64,000 nt of DNA from an uncultured Erythrobacter sp. (GCA_947501215.1 CANMUS010000001.1:310001-374000); one strand, 5' to 3'; counted from the first letter of the stretch, positions 39,159 through 47,930 are shown. Program-made: numbers and translations. The notes: generated by a model from the letters alone, not told the origin.

Positions 39159-39177
39159 GCATCGGCATATCCGATGC
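39159..39177. promoter_or_regulatory. Inverted repeat in the nhaA-operon promoter region
   Basis: GCATCGG (39159-39165) and CCGATGC (39171-39177) are a perfect 7-bp inverted repeat with a CATAT centre, about 90 bp upstream of the small gene. The half-site CCGATGCG recurs at 39110-39117, and TATC-N5-GATA lies next to it at about 39095-39107. This looks like an operator cluster in the 217-bp spacer between nhaA and proB, but no regulator is identified. Confidence 0.5.
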
Positions 39178-39288
39178 GGTCCGACATCACGGGAGGTCAA
39201 ACGACCGCCCGCCAGAGGGGCCCGGTCCGCAAATACACAATTAGGATCGCTCGCCCTCGGTTCCAAGGAGAGGCGAAAATTTTTTGTC

Positions 39289-40434
39289 CTACTCGGTGAT
39301 GGCGGCTGGTGCGTCCCACAGAAGATGGCGCGTTTCCAGCGGTACGAGGTTCGCGCCGCGAATGATTTCGCCCTTGGTGTGATAGCCGAGCAGCTGGTCG
39401 GCATCCGCGTCGGGATTGTTGGTCAGCACGCGCACTTCTTCCGAAGTGAAATCGCTAAGGCCGCGCGCCCGCTCGATACCCTGCTTGTCGTAGATATGCA
39501 GAACGTCGCCGCGCGTGAAATCGCCGTCCATCGAGATAATGTCCTCACGGCGGATAGCGCGCTCGCGACCTTCCATGGTTTCGAACACCGTGTCGCTGAC
39601 CACGAGGCTGCCCGCCATTTGCAGGCGGTTGGCAATCCAGCTGTCCCAGCCCGAGATCGGATTGGGATAGGGGAGGATCTTGGTGGAGCGACGCTCTTGC
39701 GACAGGACGCTGGTGAGCGGCCGGTCGACTTCGCCTTGCGCAATCCATGTGGTGCAGCCGGCCTCTTGCGCCATGTTGGCAGCCTGCAGCTTGGTGGCCA
39801 TGCCGCCCGTCCCCAGCGTACTCTTGCCCTTGGTGGCCTCCATATATTCGGAAACATCGGTGACTTCGGGCACGAATTTCGCTTCGGGATCGTCCGGATT
39901 GCGATCGTAGAGGCCGTCGACGCCGGTGAGAATGATGAGATCTTCCGCCCCGACCATCTGCGCGACCTTCGCCGCCAGCCGGTCGTTGTCGCCGACGCGG
40001 ATTTCCTCGGTTGTGATGGAATCGTTCTCGTTGATGATCGGGATGACTTGCGCCTCGAGCAGGCGATGCACGGTGTTGCGCGTGTTGAGGAACCGGCGGT
40101 GGTCTTCGAAATCGCCCAGCGTCAGCAAAACCTGCGCAATCTCGAGGCCGAACTCATAGCCGACCTGCTTGTAGGCATTAAGGAGCAGCGGCATACCGCA
40201 GGCAGCGGCGGCCTGCTTGTCGGAAACCCCGGCGGACTCGGGCGTTTCCCCCACGATGCGCAAGCCCAGCGCGACGGATCCCGACGAACACAGGATGACC
40301 TCATGCCCCTGGTTACGAAGCCGCGCCATGTCCTCCATGAGGCGCTGGAGGAAGCCGAAGCGCGGGGTCAGCATGTCCTGGTTGGCGAGCAGCGCGGAGC
40401 CGATCTTTATAACAATCTTGCGTTTCTTAGTCAC
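39289..40434 (-). CDS. proB: Glutamate 5-kinase
   Basis: First enzyme of proline synthesis, phosphorylating the gamma-carboxyl group of glutamate; 381 residues. The amino-acid-kinase domain has IVIKIGSALLAN, CSSGSVALG, INENDSITTEEIRVGDNDRLAAKVA and GTGGMATKLQAANMA; a PUA RNA-binding-like domain occupies the last 80 residues (GDFTRGDVLHIYDKQGIERARGLSDF). It has no ATG start: a GTG at 40434 with GGA 9 nt upstream is preferred, and a TTG at 40443 would add three residues. It is divergent from proC and proA. Confidence 0.93.
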   Translation of the reverse strand: MTKKRKIVIKIGSALLANQDMLTPRFGFLQRLMEDMARLRNQGHEVILCSSGSVALGLRIVGETPESAGVSDKQAAAACGMPLLLNAYKQVGYEFGLEIAQVLLTLGDFEDHRRFLNTRNTVHRLLEAQVIPIINENDSITTEEIRVGDNDRLAAKVAQMVGAEDLIILTGVDGLYDRNPDDPEAKFVPEVTDVSEYMEATKGKSTLGTGGMATKLQAANMAQEAGCTTWIAQGEVDRPLTSVLSQERRSTKILPYPNPISGWDSWIANRLQMAGSLVVSDTVFETMEGRERAIRREDIISMDGDFTRGDVLHIYDKQGIERARGLSDFTSEEVRVLTNNPDADADQLLGYHTKGEIIRGANLVPLETRHLLWDAPAAITE

Positions 40435-40507
40435 AATAGACAATCCATACGGCTTGAAATTTTCGACCCAGATGGTAGGTATCTATGGTGCAGTGCACAA
40501 CCACAGA

Positions 40508-40580
40508 TCGCAGATTTTTTTGGCGAATTCGATCTCGCAAATCTCTCTTACTAAAAGATCGGTTACGTTCTTCGCAAATC
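40508..40580. promoter_or_regulatory. Three TCGCARAT repeats in the proB-proC divergent promoter region
   Basis: TCGCAGATT (40508-40516), TCGCAAATC (40535-40543) and TCGCAAATC (40572-40580) are near-identical direct repeats in an AT-rich 196-bp intergenic region. A GTGCA-G-TGCAC palindrome (40488-40498) lies beside them. They may be binding sites controlling proline synthesis in both directions. Nothing else was recognised in this interval. Confidence 0.45.
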
Positions 40581-40630
40581 GGTTTTCACTGTTAAGCAAA
40601 AACAAGAATTAAACACGAAAGAGGCTAGTC

Positions 40631-41419
40631 ATTACTTATTTCAACATCGTCATGGTCGGATGCGGCAAGATGGGAGGTGCCCTGCTTTCGCACTGGATGC
40701 AAGGGAACGAGCAGTTCACGGTTGTCGATCCGGCGCTGGACAGCGCTCCGGACGGCGCCCGGCTCGTCCGGGATCGCAGCGAAATTGCGAGCGAGACGTT
40801 CGATGTCGTCATCGTCGCGATCAAGCCGCAGATGATCGACGATATCCTGCCCGACTATGCCTCGATGCTGTCCGAGAATGGCTATGTGCTCTCCATTGCA
40901 GCCGGCTGCTCGCTGTCGCGCCTGTCACAGTTGATGGGCGGAGCCCCCGCAGTGCGTGTGATGCCCAACCTGCCCGCCGCCGTCGGCAAGGGCGTCAGCG
41001 GCTTGTGTGCGGACGACAAGGGCCGGGGCCCCGCCCTCGCCCATGCCGAAACGATGATGGGCCGCACCGGGACCGCCGTCGTCGTCGACAGCGAGGACAA
41101 GATCGATCGGGTAACCGCCGTGGCCGGCTCCGGCCCCGGCTATGTGTTCGAAATTGCGCGCGCCTATGTCGCCGCCGCGATGGAGATGGGCTTCGACGAA
41201 GACGAAGCGCGCGTTCTGGTTCTCGGCACGATCGAAGGCGCCACCGCAATGGCGCTGGAACCGGGAGCAGCCGGCCTCGAAGACCTGCGCAACTCCGTCA
41301 CCAGCAAGGGCGGGACGACTGCCGCCGGGCTGGACGCGCTGAATGGCGACGGAACCATTTCCCGCAAGATGCGTGAAACACTTGAAGCGGCCTACAACCG
41401 GGCGGTCGAGTTGCGCTGA
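40631..41419 (+). CDS. proC: Pyrroline-5-carboxylate reductase (apparent ATT start)
   Basis: Last enzyme of proline synthesis, reducing pyrroline-5-carboxylate with NAD(P)H; 262 residues from the proposed start. The cofactor motif is [13 protein letters not shown]; later blocks [43 protein letters not shown] and [16 protein letters not shown] are diagnostic. The first ATG (40652) would delete most of the first beta strand (FNIV) and has no ribosome-binding site. Upstream in frame, AAAGAGG (40618-40624) lies 6 nt before an ATT at 40631, and a stop sits at 40610. ATT is therefore the best-supported start, a rare codon known from infC. Confidence 0.9.
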   Translation: MTYFNIVMVGCGKMGGALLSHWMQGNEQFTVVDPALDSAPDGARLVRDRSEIASETFDVVIVAIKPQMIDDILPDYASMLSENGYVLSIAAGCSLSRLSQLMGGAPAVRVMPNLPAAVGKGVSGLCADDKGRGPALAHAETMMGRTGTAVVVDSEDKIDRVTAVAGSGPGYVFEIARAYVAAAMEMGFDEDEARVLVLGTIEGATAMALEPGAAGLEDLRNSVTSKGGTTAAGLDALNGDGTISRKMRETLEAAYNRAVELR

Positions 41420-41456
41420 TCCGCGCCTCCTGCCCCCTGACAAGAAAGCAAGATTT

Positions 41457-42725
41457 ATGACCGACCAGAAACTCGACCCACAGATCCACGTCCACGAACT
41501 CGGTAGCCGTGCTCGCGACGCTTCGCGCAAGCTGGCGATCGCGGGGACCGACCAGAAGAACCTCGCCCTGCGTGAGGCAGCCAAGGCGCTGCGTTCGCGC
41601 ATGGCGGAACTTCTCGAAGCCAATGGCAAGGATGTCGACAGCGTGGCTGGCAGCAAGCCCGAGAGCTTCATCGACCGCTTGCGTCTGACCGAAGACCGCG
41701 TCGAAGGCATGGCCTCCGCGCTGGAAGAGATCGCCGATCTCGACGATCCCGTGGGCCGCGTTCTGGCGACCTTCGACCGCCCGAACGGCCTCGAAATCCA
41801 GCGTGTCGCCGTGCCCATCGGCGTCATCGGCATGATCTACGAAAGCCGCCCGAACGTCGGCGCGGATGCGAGCGCCCTGTGCCTCAAGAGCGGCAATGCT
41901 GTCATCCTGCGCGGTGGATCGGAAAGCCGCCATTCGACGCGCGTGATCGTCGAGTGCATGCAGGCCGGCCTCAAGGCTGCGGACCTGCCGGGCGATGCGG
42001 TGCAGACGATCCAGACCACCGATCGTGCCGCCGTCGCTGCGCTGCTCGAAGCGGTCGAGCATGTCGATCTCGTCATCCCGCGCGGTGGGCGCGGCCTCGT
42101 CGAGCTGGTGCGCGACAAGGCGAAGGTTCCCACCCTCCTCCACCTCGACGGCAATTGCCACAGCTACGTCCACGAAGCCGCCGATCTCGACAAGGCGGCA
42201 GAGGTCATCCGCAACGCCAAGCTGCGCCGGACCGGCGTTTGCGGGGCCACCGAAAGCGTGGTGGTCGACAAGGCCGTGGCGCAGGATTTCATTCCCCGCC
42301 TCGTCGAGATTATGGGCAATGATTGTGAACTGCGTGGCGACGAAACTGCCGTGTCGATCGACGGACGCCTCACGCCTGCCACCGATGAAGACTGGGGCAC
42401 CGAATATCTCGATCCTATCGCCTCGGTGAAGGTGGTGGACGGCATCGACGATGCGATCGAGTGGGTCTCGACCTACAGCTCGCACCATACCGACGCGATC
42501 ATGACCGAGGACGATGCCGCGGCGAAGCGCTTCATGGACAGCATCGACAGTGCCATCGTCATGCGCAACGCCAGCACTCAGTTCGCCGATGGCGGCGAAT
42601 TCGGCATGGGCGCGGAAATCGGCATCGCGACCGGCAAGATGCACGCCCGCGGGCCGGTCGGCCTGGAACAACTGTGCAGCTTTAAATACTTGGTCCATGG
42701 CAATGGGCAGACGCGGCCTGCCTGA
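41457..42725 (+). CDS. proA: Glutamate-5-semialdehyde dehydrogenase (gamma-glutamyl phosphate reductase)
   Basis: Second enzyme of proline synthesis, reducing glutamyl 5-phosphate with NADPH; 422 residues. The aldehyde-dehydrogenase fold shows [34 protein letters not shown], the catalytic Cys in [13 protein letters not shown], and [13 protein letters not shown] with [31 protein letters not shown] near the end. The ATG at 41457 follows AAGAAAG. It lies 37 bp after proC, so the two form an operon divergent from proB. Confidence 0.95.
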   Translation: MTDQKLDPQIHVHELGSRARDASRKLAIAGTDQKNLALREAAKALRSRMAELLEANGKDVDSVAGSKPESFIDRLRLTEDRVEGMASALEEIADLDDPVGRVLATFDRPNGLEIQRVAVPIGVIGMIYESRPNVGADASALCLKSGNAVILRGGSESRHSTRVIVECMQAGLKAADLPGDAVQTIQTTDRAAVAALLEAVEHVDLVIPRGGRGLVELVRDKAKVPTLLHLDGNCHSYVHEAADLDKAAEVIRNAKLRRTGVCGATESVVVDKAVAQDFIPRLVEIMGNDCELRGDETAVSIDGRLTPATDEDWGTEYLDPIASVKVVDGIDDAIEWVSTYSSHHTDAIMTEDDAAAKRFMDSIDSAIVMRNASTQFADGGEFGMGAEIGIATGKMHARGPVGLEQLCSFKYLVHGNGQTRPA

Positions 42726-42743
42726 TGCGGCCATCACTCGGCG

Positions 42744-42758
42744 TTAACTATACTGTAA
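42744..42758 (+). promoter_or_regulatory. Possible CtrA-type site upstream of the chemoreceptor gene
   Basis: TTAA-N7-GTAA matches the alphaproteobacterial CtrA consensus TTAA-N7-TTAA at seven of eight fixed positions, about 53 bp before the chemoreceptor ATG. CtrA controls motility and chemotaxis genes in this class. A single near-match in a short AT-rich spacer can occur by chance. Confidence 0.3.
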
Positions 42759-42810
42759 ATCCTCCAGGCTAGATCGTTTACCGGTCTGGTTTTGGGGGAT
42801 TTTCAGTATC

Positions 42811-44151
42811 ATGCAGCAAATCCAATCGGACAGCGGCAAGATCGATGTCGGCGAGCGGCTGAAGTATTTCAACATCGGGCCGGCAGAACAGCAGCTCATC
42901 GCGCGCATCTGGGCCGAGGCCGAACCGCATCTCGACTGGATCATGGCCCCGATGGAGGAGCGCCTCTCGGCTCAGGTCCGCGATGGCGACCTGCCGCCCG
43001 ACTTCGATGTTGCCGCCACGCTGGAAGCGATGCGCAAGTGCATGATCATGCACTTCGGCCGCACGATCGACGATACCTGGATGAAGGTTGCCGCCGGCGT
43101 CGGCAACTGGATCACCGAGAACAAGACCGATCCCTATCGCGTCATCGCCCTGATGCACCTCTCCTTCAACCGGGTGAAGGCGCTCGCAGTCGAGAACGCC
43201 GCCGATGCTGAGGAGCGGGCCGCACGATTGACCGTCCTCGGCGCGATCAACCATATGGCTTGCGAACTCGCTGTCGCCCGTGTCAATCGCATCGCGCGCT
43301 ACAAGGAAGCCGACCGCCGCAAGGAAATCGCAGATCGCTTTCGCACCACCATCGCGGAGCTCGTCGGCCACGCCAACAAGCGCGGCAGCGCGGTGAGCAA
43401 GCTGGCCCAGCGTGCTCGCCGCTCCACCGCCTCCATGGCCACCAACGCCGCCGAGATCGCCGCCGCGGCTGAACAGTCCGCCAATGTGATGGGCAATGCC
43501 GCGCAGGAATCCGCCACGCTGGTCGAGAGCATCGACACCACCCGCCGCTCGGTCGGAGAGATCAGCCGCGTCAGCACCGATGCCGCGCGCGAGGCGGATG
43601 CGGCCGGCGAAGTCATCAACGCGCTCAGCCAGCACACCACCGAGATCGAGAGCGTCGTCGGCATGATCCGCCAGGTCGCCGACCTCACCCGCATGCTCGC
43701 CCTCAACGCCACGATCGAGGCGGCGCATGCCGGCGAGGCGGGCCGCGGCTTCGCGGTCGTCGCCGAGGAAGTGAAGTCGCTCGCCAAGCAGACCGAGGTC
43801 GCCACCGACGAGATCGTCCGCCAGGTCGAGGGCATCCAGTCCTCCGGCGGGCGCACGGTCCAGGCCAACCTCGCCATCGCGCAGAGCATCGGCCAGGTCT
43901 CGCAGACCACCTCCAGCTTCGAACGCACGATGGAGGCGCAGTCGGGCCAGGTCACGACCATCGCCAGCATGATCGACGAGACCGCGATGACCGCGCGCAC
44001 CATGGCCGAGACCATCGCCGCCGTCAGCGCCTCTGCGCAGGAGATCGACGAGAAGGCCGTGCGGGTAGAGGACATGTTCGCCACGATCACCGGCGAGCTC
44101 GGCCAGCTCGAGGTCGCGGTAGCCGAATTCCTCCACGATATCGCGGCGTAG
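42811..44151 (+). CDS. Soluble globin-type methyl-accepting chemotaxis protein
   Basis: A 446-residue chemoreceptor without membrane spans. The N-terminal region (residues about 12-165) resembles a protoglobin sensor domain ([55 protein letters not shown]), as in HemAT oxygen sensors. The long C-terminal coiled coil has the conserved signalling hairpin [38 protein letters not shown]. It should signal to CheW/CheA in the cytoplasm, perhaps in response to oxygen. No other che gene is nearby. The haem-ligand His needs an alignment to confirm. Confidence 0.85.
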   Translation: MQQIQSDSGKIDVGERLKYFNIGPAEQQLIARIWAEAEPHLDWIMAPMEERLSAQVRDGDLPPDFDVAATLEAMRKCMIMHFGRTIDDTWMKVAAGVGNWITENKTDPYRVIALMHLSFNRVKALAVENAADAEERAARLTVLGAINHMACELAVARVNRIARYKEADRRKEIADRFRTTIAELVGHANKRGSAVSKLAQRARRSTASMATNAAEIAAAAEQSANVMGNAAQESATLVESIDTTRRSVGEISRVSTDAAREADAAGEVINALSQHTTEIESVVGMIRQVADLTRMLALNATIEAAHAGEAGRGFAVVAEEVKSLAKQTEVATDEIVRQVEGIQSSGGRTVQANLAIAQSIGQVSQTTSSFERTMEAQSGQVTTIASMIDETAMTARTMAETIAAVSASAQEIDEKAVRVEDMFATITGELGQLEVAVAEFLHDIAA

Positions 44152-44516
44152 TCTGTTTGGCCTCAAGCGCCGGCGGCCGCGTACGCAGCCTTAGGCTATC
44201 CTCGCTCACGCGACCTGAAGGTCGCATCGCTGCGGGCGGCCGTGCAGGTGGCCTTTGGCCAGCTGCGTCTTCGACTGCGCTTCCGGCCTTGCCGGGCCTC
44301 CGCCGGCCCGGATCCAGCGCTAGTCTATCCTCTCCTAGAGAACCGAGGCGTAGCCGAGGCAAGGGCGACCGCCCGCCCGCAGCGGGTGCAGCTTGCTGCA
44401 CATCTAGCGAGGACGCGCCCGCGGATGCGGGTGCGCAAAACAAAAACTCCTCTCCCCCTCCCCCTCTCCCACCCCCCCATTTTCCTACACGCCCGAAATC
44501 TGCTTCACGCTCGCGG
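44152..44516. other. Repeat-rich non-coding spacer (365 bp)
   Basis: No convincing gene lies here. The stretch holds several perfect hairpins: GCGACCT/AGGTCGC (44210-44225, 2-nt loop) and GTGCAGC/GCTGCAC (44386-44401, 2-nt loop), and GC-rich near-palindromes around 44287-44312. It ends in a pyrimidine-rich tract of C and T (44446-44480). Open frames that cross it have no ribosome-binding site or family-like sequence. It resembles the nested repeat-laden spacers seen beside accessory DNA. Confidence 0.6.
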
Positions 44517-45365
44517 ATGACCCGACGCACAGACCCCCGCGAGACCCGCCTCCCCGTTCCGGCAGGCGAGCTTCCCGCCTTCACCCCCGTCCCCCGCCAG
44601 ACCAATCGGCATGATGGCTGGACCGACGACCGCCAGCGCCGCTTCATCGAAGCGCTCGCCGATACCGGCAGCGTCGAGGCCGCCTGCCGCGCGGTCAACA
44701 TGAGCACCGTCGGCGCCTATCACCTGCGCCGCCAGAAAGGCGCGGAGAGCTTCCGCAAGGCCTGGGCCGCCGCGCTCGACCTCGGCGTGCAGCGGATCGA
44801 GGATGTCGCGATGGACCGCGCGCTCAACGGCGTGGAGGTGCCGGTGTACTCTTATGGCAAGCTGATCGGCAGCCGCACCGCATATAACGACCGCCTGCTG
44901 ATGTTCATGCTCCGCAACCGCGCGTCCGAGCGCTTCACCGAAGGCCGCGCAAAAGGCCCGGACGCGGTCGGCAAAATGGAGCTGGAGCGCAAGAAGAAGG
45001 AATGGCGCGCCGAATGGGAGGCCGAGCGCAAGCAAGTCTCCCCCGACCAAATCCGCGCCACCCTCGACCGAAAGGTCGAGGAATACCGCCAGAAGATCAT
45101 CGACCGCGATCGCCGCGAGAGTCCCCGCGTGAAAGCCCTGCGCGCCGAAGTCGAAGCCGCCATCGAAGCCGACCGCGCCGCCGGCTACGACTGCACCCGC
45201 GATCCGGAACACGAACTCTATATCGACCCCGCCGCCGAGAAACATTCGGAGGACAAGGACGAGCCGACCGCCCTACCCCCACCGGGCTGGTGCAAGCGCG
45301 AGGTGAAGGAGAGCGAGGACACCGGACCGAGGGTGCGGACGCTGAAGGATGAGGGATGGGATTGA
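44517..45365 (+). CDS. HTH protein, terminase small-subunit-like N-terminus
   Basis: A 282-residue protein with a helix-turn-helix near residues 40-75 (RQRRFIEALADTGSVEAACRAVNMSTVGAYHLRRQKGAESFRKAW), which resembles phage terminase small subunits and transposase-type HTH domains. A long charged helix follows (LERKKKEWRAEWEAERKQVSPDQIRATLDRKVEEYRQKI), then an acidic tail. No large terminase or phage gene is nearby. It is at the edge of the accessory zone. The ATG lacks a clear ribosome-binding site, so the start is uncertain. It may be a DNA-binding regulator; function unknown. Confidence 0.65.
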   Translation: MTRRTDPRETRLPVPAGELPAFTPVPRQTNRHDGWTDDRQRRFIEALADTGSVEAACRAVNMSTVGAYHLRRQKGAESFRKAWAAALDLGVQRIEDVAMDRALNGVEVPVYSYGKLIGSRTAYNDRLLMFMLRNRASERFTEGRAKGPDAVGKMELERKKKEWRAEWEAERKQVSPDQIRATLDRKVEEYRQKIIDRDRRESPRVKALRAEVEAAIEADRAAGYDCTRDPEHELYIDPAAEKHSEDKDEPTALPPPGWCKREVKESEDTGPRVRTLKDEGWD

Positions 45366-45386
45366 TCGGAACTAGGTAGCCGACTG

Positions 45387-45398
45387 CGTAGTCCTACG
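45387..45398. promoter_or_regulatory. CGTAG-TC-CTACG palindrome before the winged-helix gene
   Basis: CGTAG (45387-45391) and CTACG (45394-45398) form a perfect inverted repeat with a 2-bp centre, 56 bp before the winged-helix gene at 45454. It is a plausible operator for that DNA-binding protein (autoregulation), judged only on symmetry and place. Confidence 0.35.
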
Positions 45399-45426
45399 AA
45401 GCCACCTCGCAACCATTTCTCGCTAC

Positions 45427-45453
45427 GTGCCTCCTACTTCGTGAAGGGGGCAC
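45427..45453 (+). promoter_or_regulatory. Hairpin covering the ribosome-binding site of the winged-helix gene
   Basis: GTGCCTCCT (45427-45435) can pair with the last nine bases before the start (AGGGGGCAC, 45445-45453), with one G-U pair. The stem buries the purine-rich AAGGGGG that serves as the ribosome-binding site and ends directly at the ATG. Translation would be low unless the hairpin is opened, for example by a ribosome, a protein or temperature. Confidence 0.5.
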
Positions 45454-45960
45454 ATGAGTTCGCGCAATTTCGATCAGGCTTTGCGCCTTGTGGCTGCCGA
45501 TATTCAGGAGGCTGGCCGGAAGCTGCAAGCGCTGTCGGCAGAGCCTCGCTTCGCGGGGCGCAAGGTGTACGATCTCCATACAATCAAGCTGCACGCCTCC
45601 GCGCTGGCGCTGATCGCCCGCCGGGAGCATCACGCCCGCCGCGTACGTGAAGAACTGATCCCGAGCGCTCACTTCGGCGAGCCCGCATGGGATCTCTTGC
45701 TCGATCTGTTTGCGAATTCCGTTGTCGGGAAGGACATCCCCAAGAATGCTGCGCAGATAGCAGCACATTGCCCGCCTACCACCGCGCTTCGCTATATCGA
45801 ACAGCTTGAAAATGAAGGGATGATATCAGAGCGCAAGTCCGAGGAAGATGGCCGCGTCCTCCTTATGCGGCTGACCGATGAAGCTTTGGTCAGTGTAGGT
45901 TCCTACCTTCTGAATATTTCAGGCCTGGCGGAAGACGACGAGATGCCGGTCAAGGATTAG
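45454..45960 (+). CDS. MarR-like winged-helix DNA-binding protein
   Basis: A 168-residue protein. The first 70 residues are helical and basic (LVAADIQEAGRKLQALSAEPRFAGRKVYDLH). A winged helix follows at about 80-150: AWDLLLDLFANSVVGKDIPKNAAQIAAHCPPTTALRYIEQLENEGMISERKSEEDGRVLLMRLTDEA, the pattern of MarR-type regulators. It ends convergently on the HNH gene with overlapping stop codons, so it is likely the regulator of the adjacent defence genes. Its ribosome-binding site is enclosed by a hairpin. Confidence 0.75.
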   Translation: MSSRNFDQALRLVAADIQEAGRKLQALSAEPRFAGRKVYDLHTIKLHASALALIARREHHARRVREELIPSAHFGEPAWDLLLDLFANSVVGKDIPKNAAQIAAHCPPTTALRYIEQLENEGMISERKSEEDGRVLLMRLTDEALVSVGSYLLNISGLAEDDEMPVKD

Positions 45961-46850
45961 TGCTTAAAGCAATGCTCCCGATGCCAAGCGATGAATTGGT
46001 GATGGGGCTTATCTGACTCTCTTGCAGGGACCAGCGCCTTGACGGTTCTATTGATGTTGCCTTCAACGCTAGCTGGGTCATTCACCTGTCTTGAAACCAT
46101 GATGTCGAGCTCGTCCGACAGGCCGATCAATCCTCGGTCGAACATCCAATGCGCAGTGCCCGATAACGCAAGGCCGTTGCGCACGCTGTCAGGGCCGCCA
46201 TGCTCGACCGGGCGGATGTGCGCGGCCTGCGCTTCCAAGCGACCGCCACCATTGACTAGCTTCCAGCCTGTCACCGCGCAGCGGCCATCATAGGCGTGCA
46301 TCACGGCGCGGCGGAAAGCGCGGTCGCGGAATGGCTTGGAGACGAGCGACTGGACGATGGGCCGCTTGATTTCGAACGGGGTCTGATGCTCGCGGACGCG
46401 GTTGTCCTCGACCACTTCGTCATCGCTTCGAGGCAAGAAGTCCTCATCCGGCAGGCCGAGCGAGATGATACGAGCAAAGTCGGAAGGCGATAGCGGGCGG
46501 ACGGCGGCTTGGGCACGGCCAGATACTTTGCCTTCTTCGTTGAGAACTCCGCGCTCAACCTGCTCGCCATTCACGATATGCGGCACGGTCGGTTCGAAAG
46601 GCAGATAGCTGCCCCTCTCGATGATCGCACGATAGCGGTCAGGCTCTGTCGGATCAGGAATGATTTCCTCGACCTTCGCCACCGCGAAGAAGCCCTTGGA
46701 CTTCGAAATCTTGACCGGCTCGCGATAAACGATCCAGTCGCCGACCATTTGCTGGGCGCGACTGAGATAGCTTTTCGGAAACTGGTAATGCACCTCGGGA
46801 ATGTCGTCGTAGATCGACCCATCCTTGTGCATGAAAACGCCGAAGGTCAC
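45957..46850 (-). CDS. HNH endonuclease with N-terminal EVE/SRA-like domain
   Basis: A 297-residue predicted nuclease. The C-terminal HNH_2-type domain (about 185-265) reads YDGRCAVTGW, AQAAHIRPVEHGGPDSVRNGLALSGTAHWMFDRGLIGL, with the His and Asn residues of the metal site. The N-terminal 140 residues (HYQFPKSYLSRAQQMVGDWIVYREP, KGFFAVAKVEEI) resemble modified-base-reading domains found in McrA-like type IV restriction enzymes. The start is a GTG with AGGA 8 nt upstream. It lies 24 bp after the AIPR gene on the same strand and is probably in its operon. Restriction of modified phage DNA is the likely role. Confidence 0.8.
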   Translation of the reverse strand: MTFGVFMHKDGSIYDDIPEVHYQFPKSYLSRAQQMVGDWIVYREPVKISKSKGFFAVAKVEEIIPDPTEPDRYRAIIERGSYLPFEPTVPHIVNGEQVERGVLNEEGKVSGRAQAAVRPLSPSDFARIISLGLPDEDFLPRSDDEVVEDNRVREHQTPFEIKRPIVQSLVSKPFRDRAFRRAVMHAYDGRCAVTGWKLVNGGGRLEAQAAHIRPVEHGGPDSVRNGLALSGTAHWMFDRGLIGLSDELDIMVSRQVNDPASVEGNINRTVKALVPARESDKPHHQFIAWHREHCFKH

Positions 46851-46874
46851 TTCAGAAGTCCTGAATCTGTGAAC

Positions 46875-47930
46875 CTACTTACTCACTTCCGGCTCGACTA
46901 ATAGAGCGCCAAATTGTGATTCAATCGGATCAGCCTTCTTCCTCGCAACATCCTTTTTATATTGGGCTAAAATTCGCGCAGCAGTAGCCTCACACCACTT
47001 TTTACTCTTCAGATTAGTCTTATGATCGAATACCTCATCGTCTTCAGCGGCAACCTCAGCATTGAGATCGTTCGCCGCAGCTACCGCCAAGTCCGAAAAA
47101 GCAGAAACAAAATCGCTCAGTTTACCATTACTTACTACCCTATCGAGATTTGCTAAAACCTTTTCGCCAATGGGGTCAGATCGAATTATCGAAGCGACAA
47201 GGTAGGCAAGGTAGTATCTCGTCAAGGTGTAGTTTGCGAAAGCATCGTTGTCGATTTCAGACAGTGCGGGTACTACCGAGCGGAAAGCCTCGAAGAGCGC
47301 GTAGATCTTTGAACCGTTGACGGTCGGTCGAGCGAAGATATCTGAGTAAAGCTGATCCATCACCTTGTATTTTTGGTGACAACTCCATGGCTCGCCCAAA
47401 TCGAGGGCCAACAAAACGAGACCAGCTATTTCGTTATGGATTACCTCCTTCCCTTTATTATCTTCACCCTGCTTTATCTCGTACGCGACCTTGCCACCAG
47501 TCGCCTCGTCCACCTCCGCTTTCAGTCTTTTTTGAATATTCTCGTTTGACTTGAGATCCCTAGCCTTAATGGCATTCTGATTGTTGCTGTTGCGGGTTAT
47601 CTTTTGAGAAAGAGCTACATCACCCTTCACCTCGATCAGCTTTACTAGAATTTTGAGATCGTCTGATAGTTTTGACTTTTCGGCCAGCAACGATGTTAAA
47701 CTTTGCGCCCCGTTCACGACCACATATTCTTTGATGTTTATTTTCTCGCTATCTTCGGCAGTTATCTCCGCACAAAGAACATTTATTCCATTATGGTATA
47801 ATGGAAAGTTAGCATGCTCATCCTTCTTCCTTACACTTTCGCGTAAGCTGCGATTGACTTTGGTATTTCCAAGCGACGAACGAACATTCTGCTCAAAAAG
47901 CTTTCCATCAGAGATCCCCGACATTTTCAC
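46875..47930 (-). CDS. AIPR (abortive infection phage resistance) protein, C-terminal part of a frameshifted gene
   Basis: This 351-residue frame carries the AIPR domain proper: GISDGKLFEQNVRSSLGNTKVNRSLRESV, then FPLYHNGINVLCAEI, YVVVNGAQSLTSLL, KITRNSNNQNAIKARDLKSN. These are the core motifs of the AIPR family of phage-resistance proteins. The frame opens upstream in the same six-C tract where the N-terminal part leaves its frame. A GTG at 47930 could in principle start it, but no ribosome-binding site precedes it and it would lack the nuclease-like domain. Base composition is much lower in G+C than the surroundings, as expected of transferred defence genes. Confidence 0.8.
   Translation of the reverse strand: MKMSGISDGKLFEQNVRSSLGNTKVNRSLRESVRKKDEHANFPLYHNGINVLCAEITAEDSEKINIKEYVVVNGAQSLTSLLAEKSKLSDDLKILVKLIEVKGDVALSQKITRNSNNQNAIKARDLKSNENIQKRLKAEVDEATGGKVAYEIKQGEDNKGKEVIHNEIAGLVLLALDLGEPWSCHQKYKVMDQLYSDIFARPTVNGSKIYALFEAFRSVVPALSEIDNDAFANYTLTRYYLAYLVASIIRSDPIGEKVLANLDRVVSNGKLSDFVSAFSDLAVAAANDLNAEVAAEDDEVFDHKTNLKSKKWCEATAARILAQYKKDVARKKADPIESQFGALLVEPEVSK

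Noticed and set aside
39200..39288. Terminator-like stem with T-run (CTCGCC ... GGCGA then TTTTTT) after proB
   Set aside because: The T-run is on the plus strand, opposite to proB, and the stem is only five pairs.
44242..44520. 92-codon plus-strand frame in the repeat-rich spacer
   Set aside because: No ribosome-binding site, built from hairpin repeats and a pyrimidine tract, no family-like sequence.
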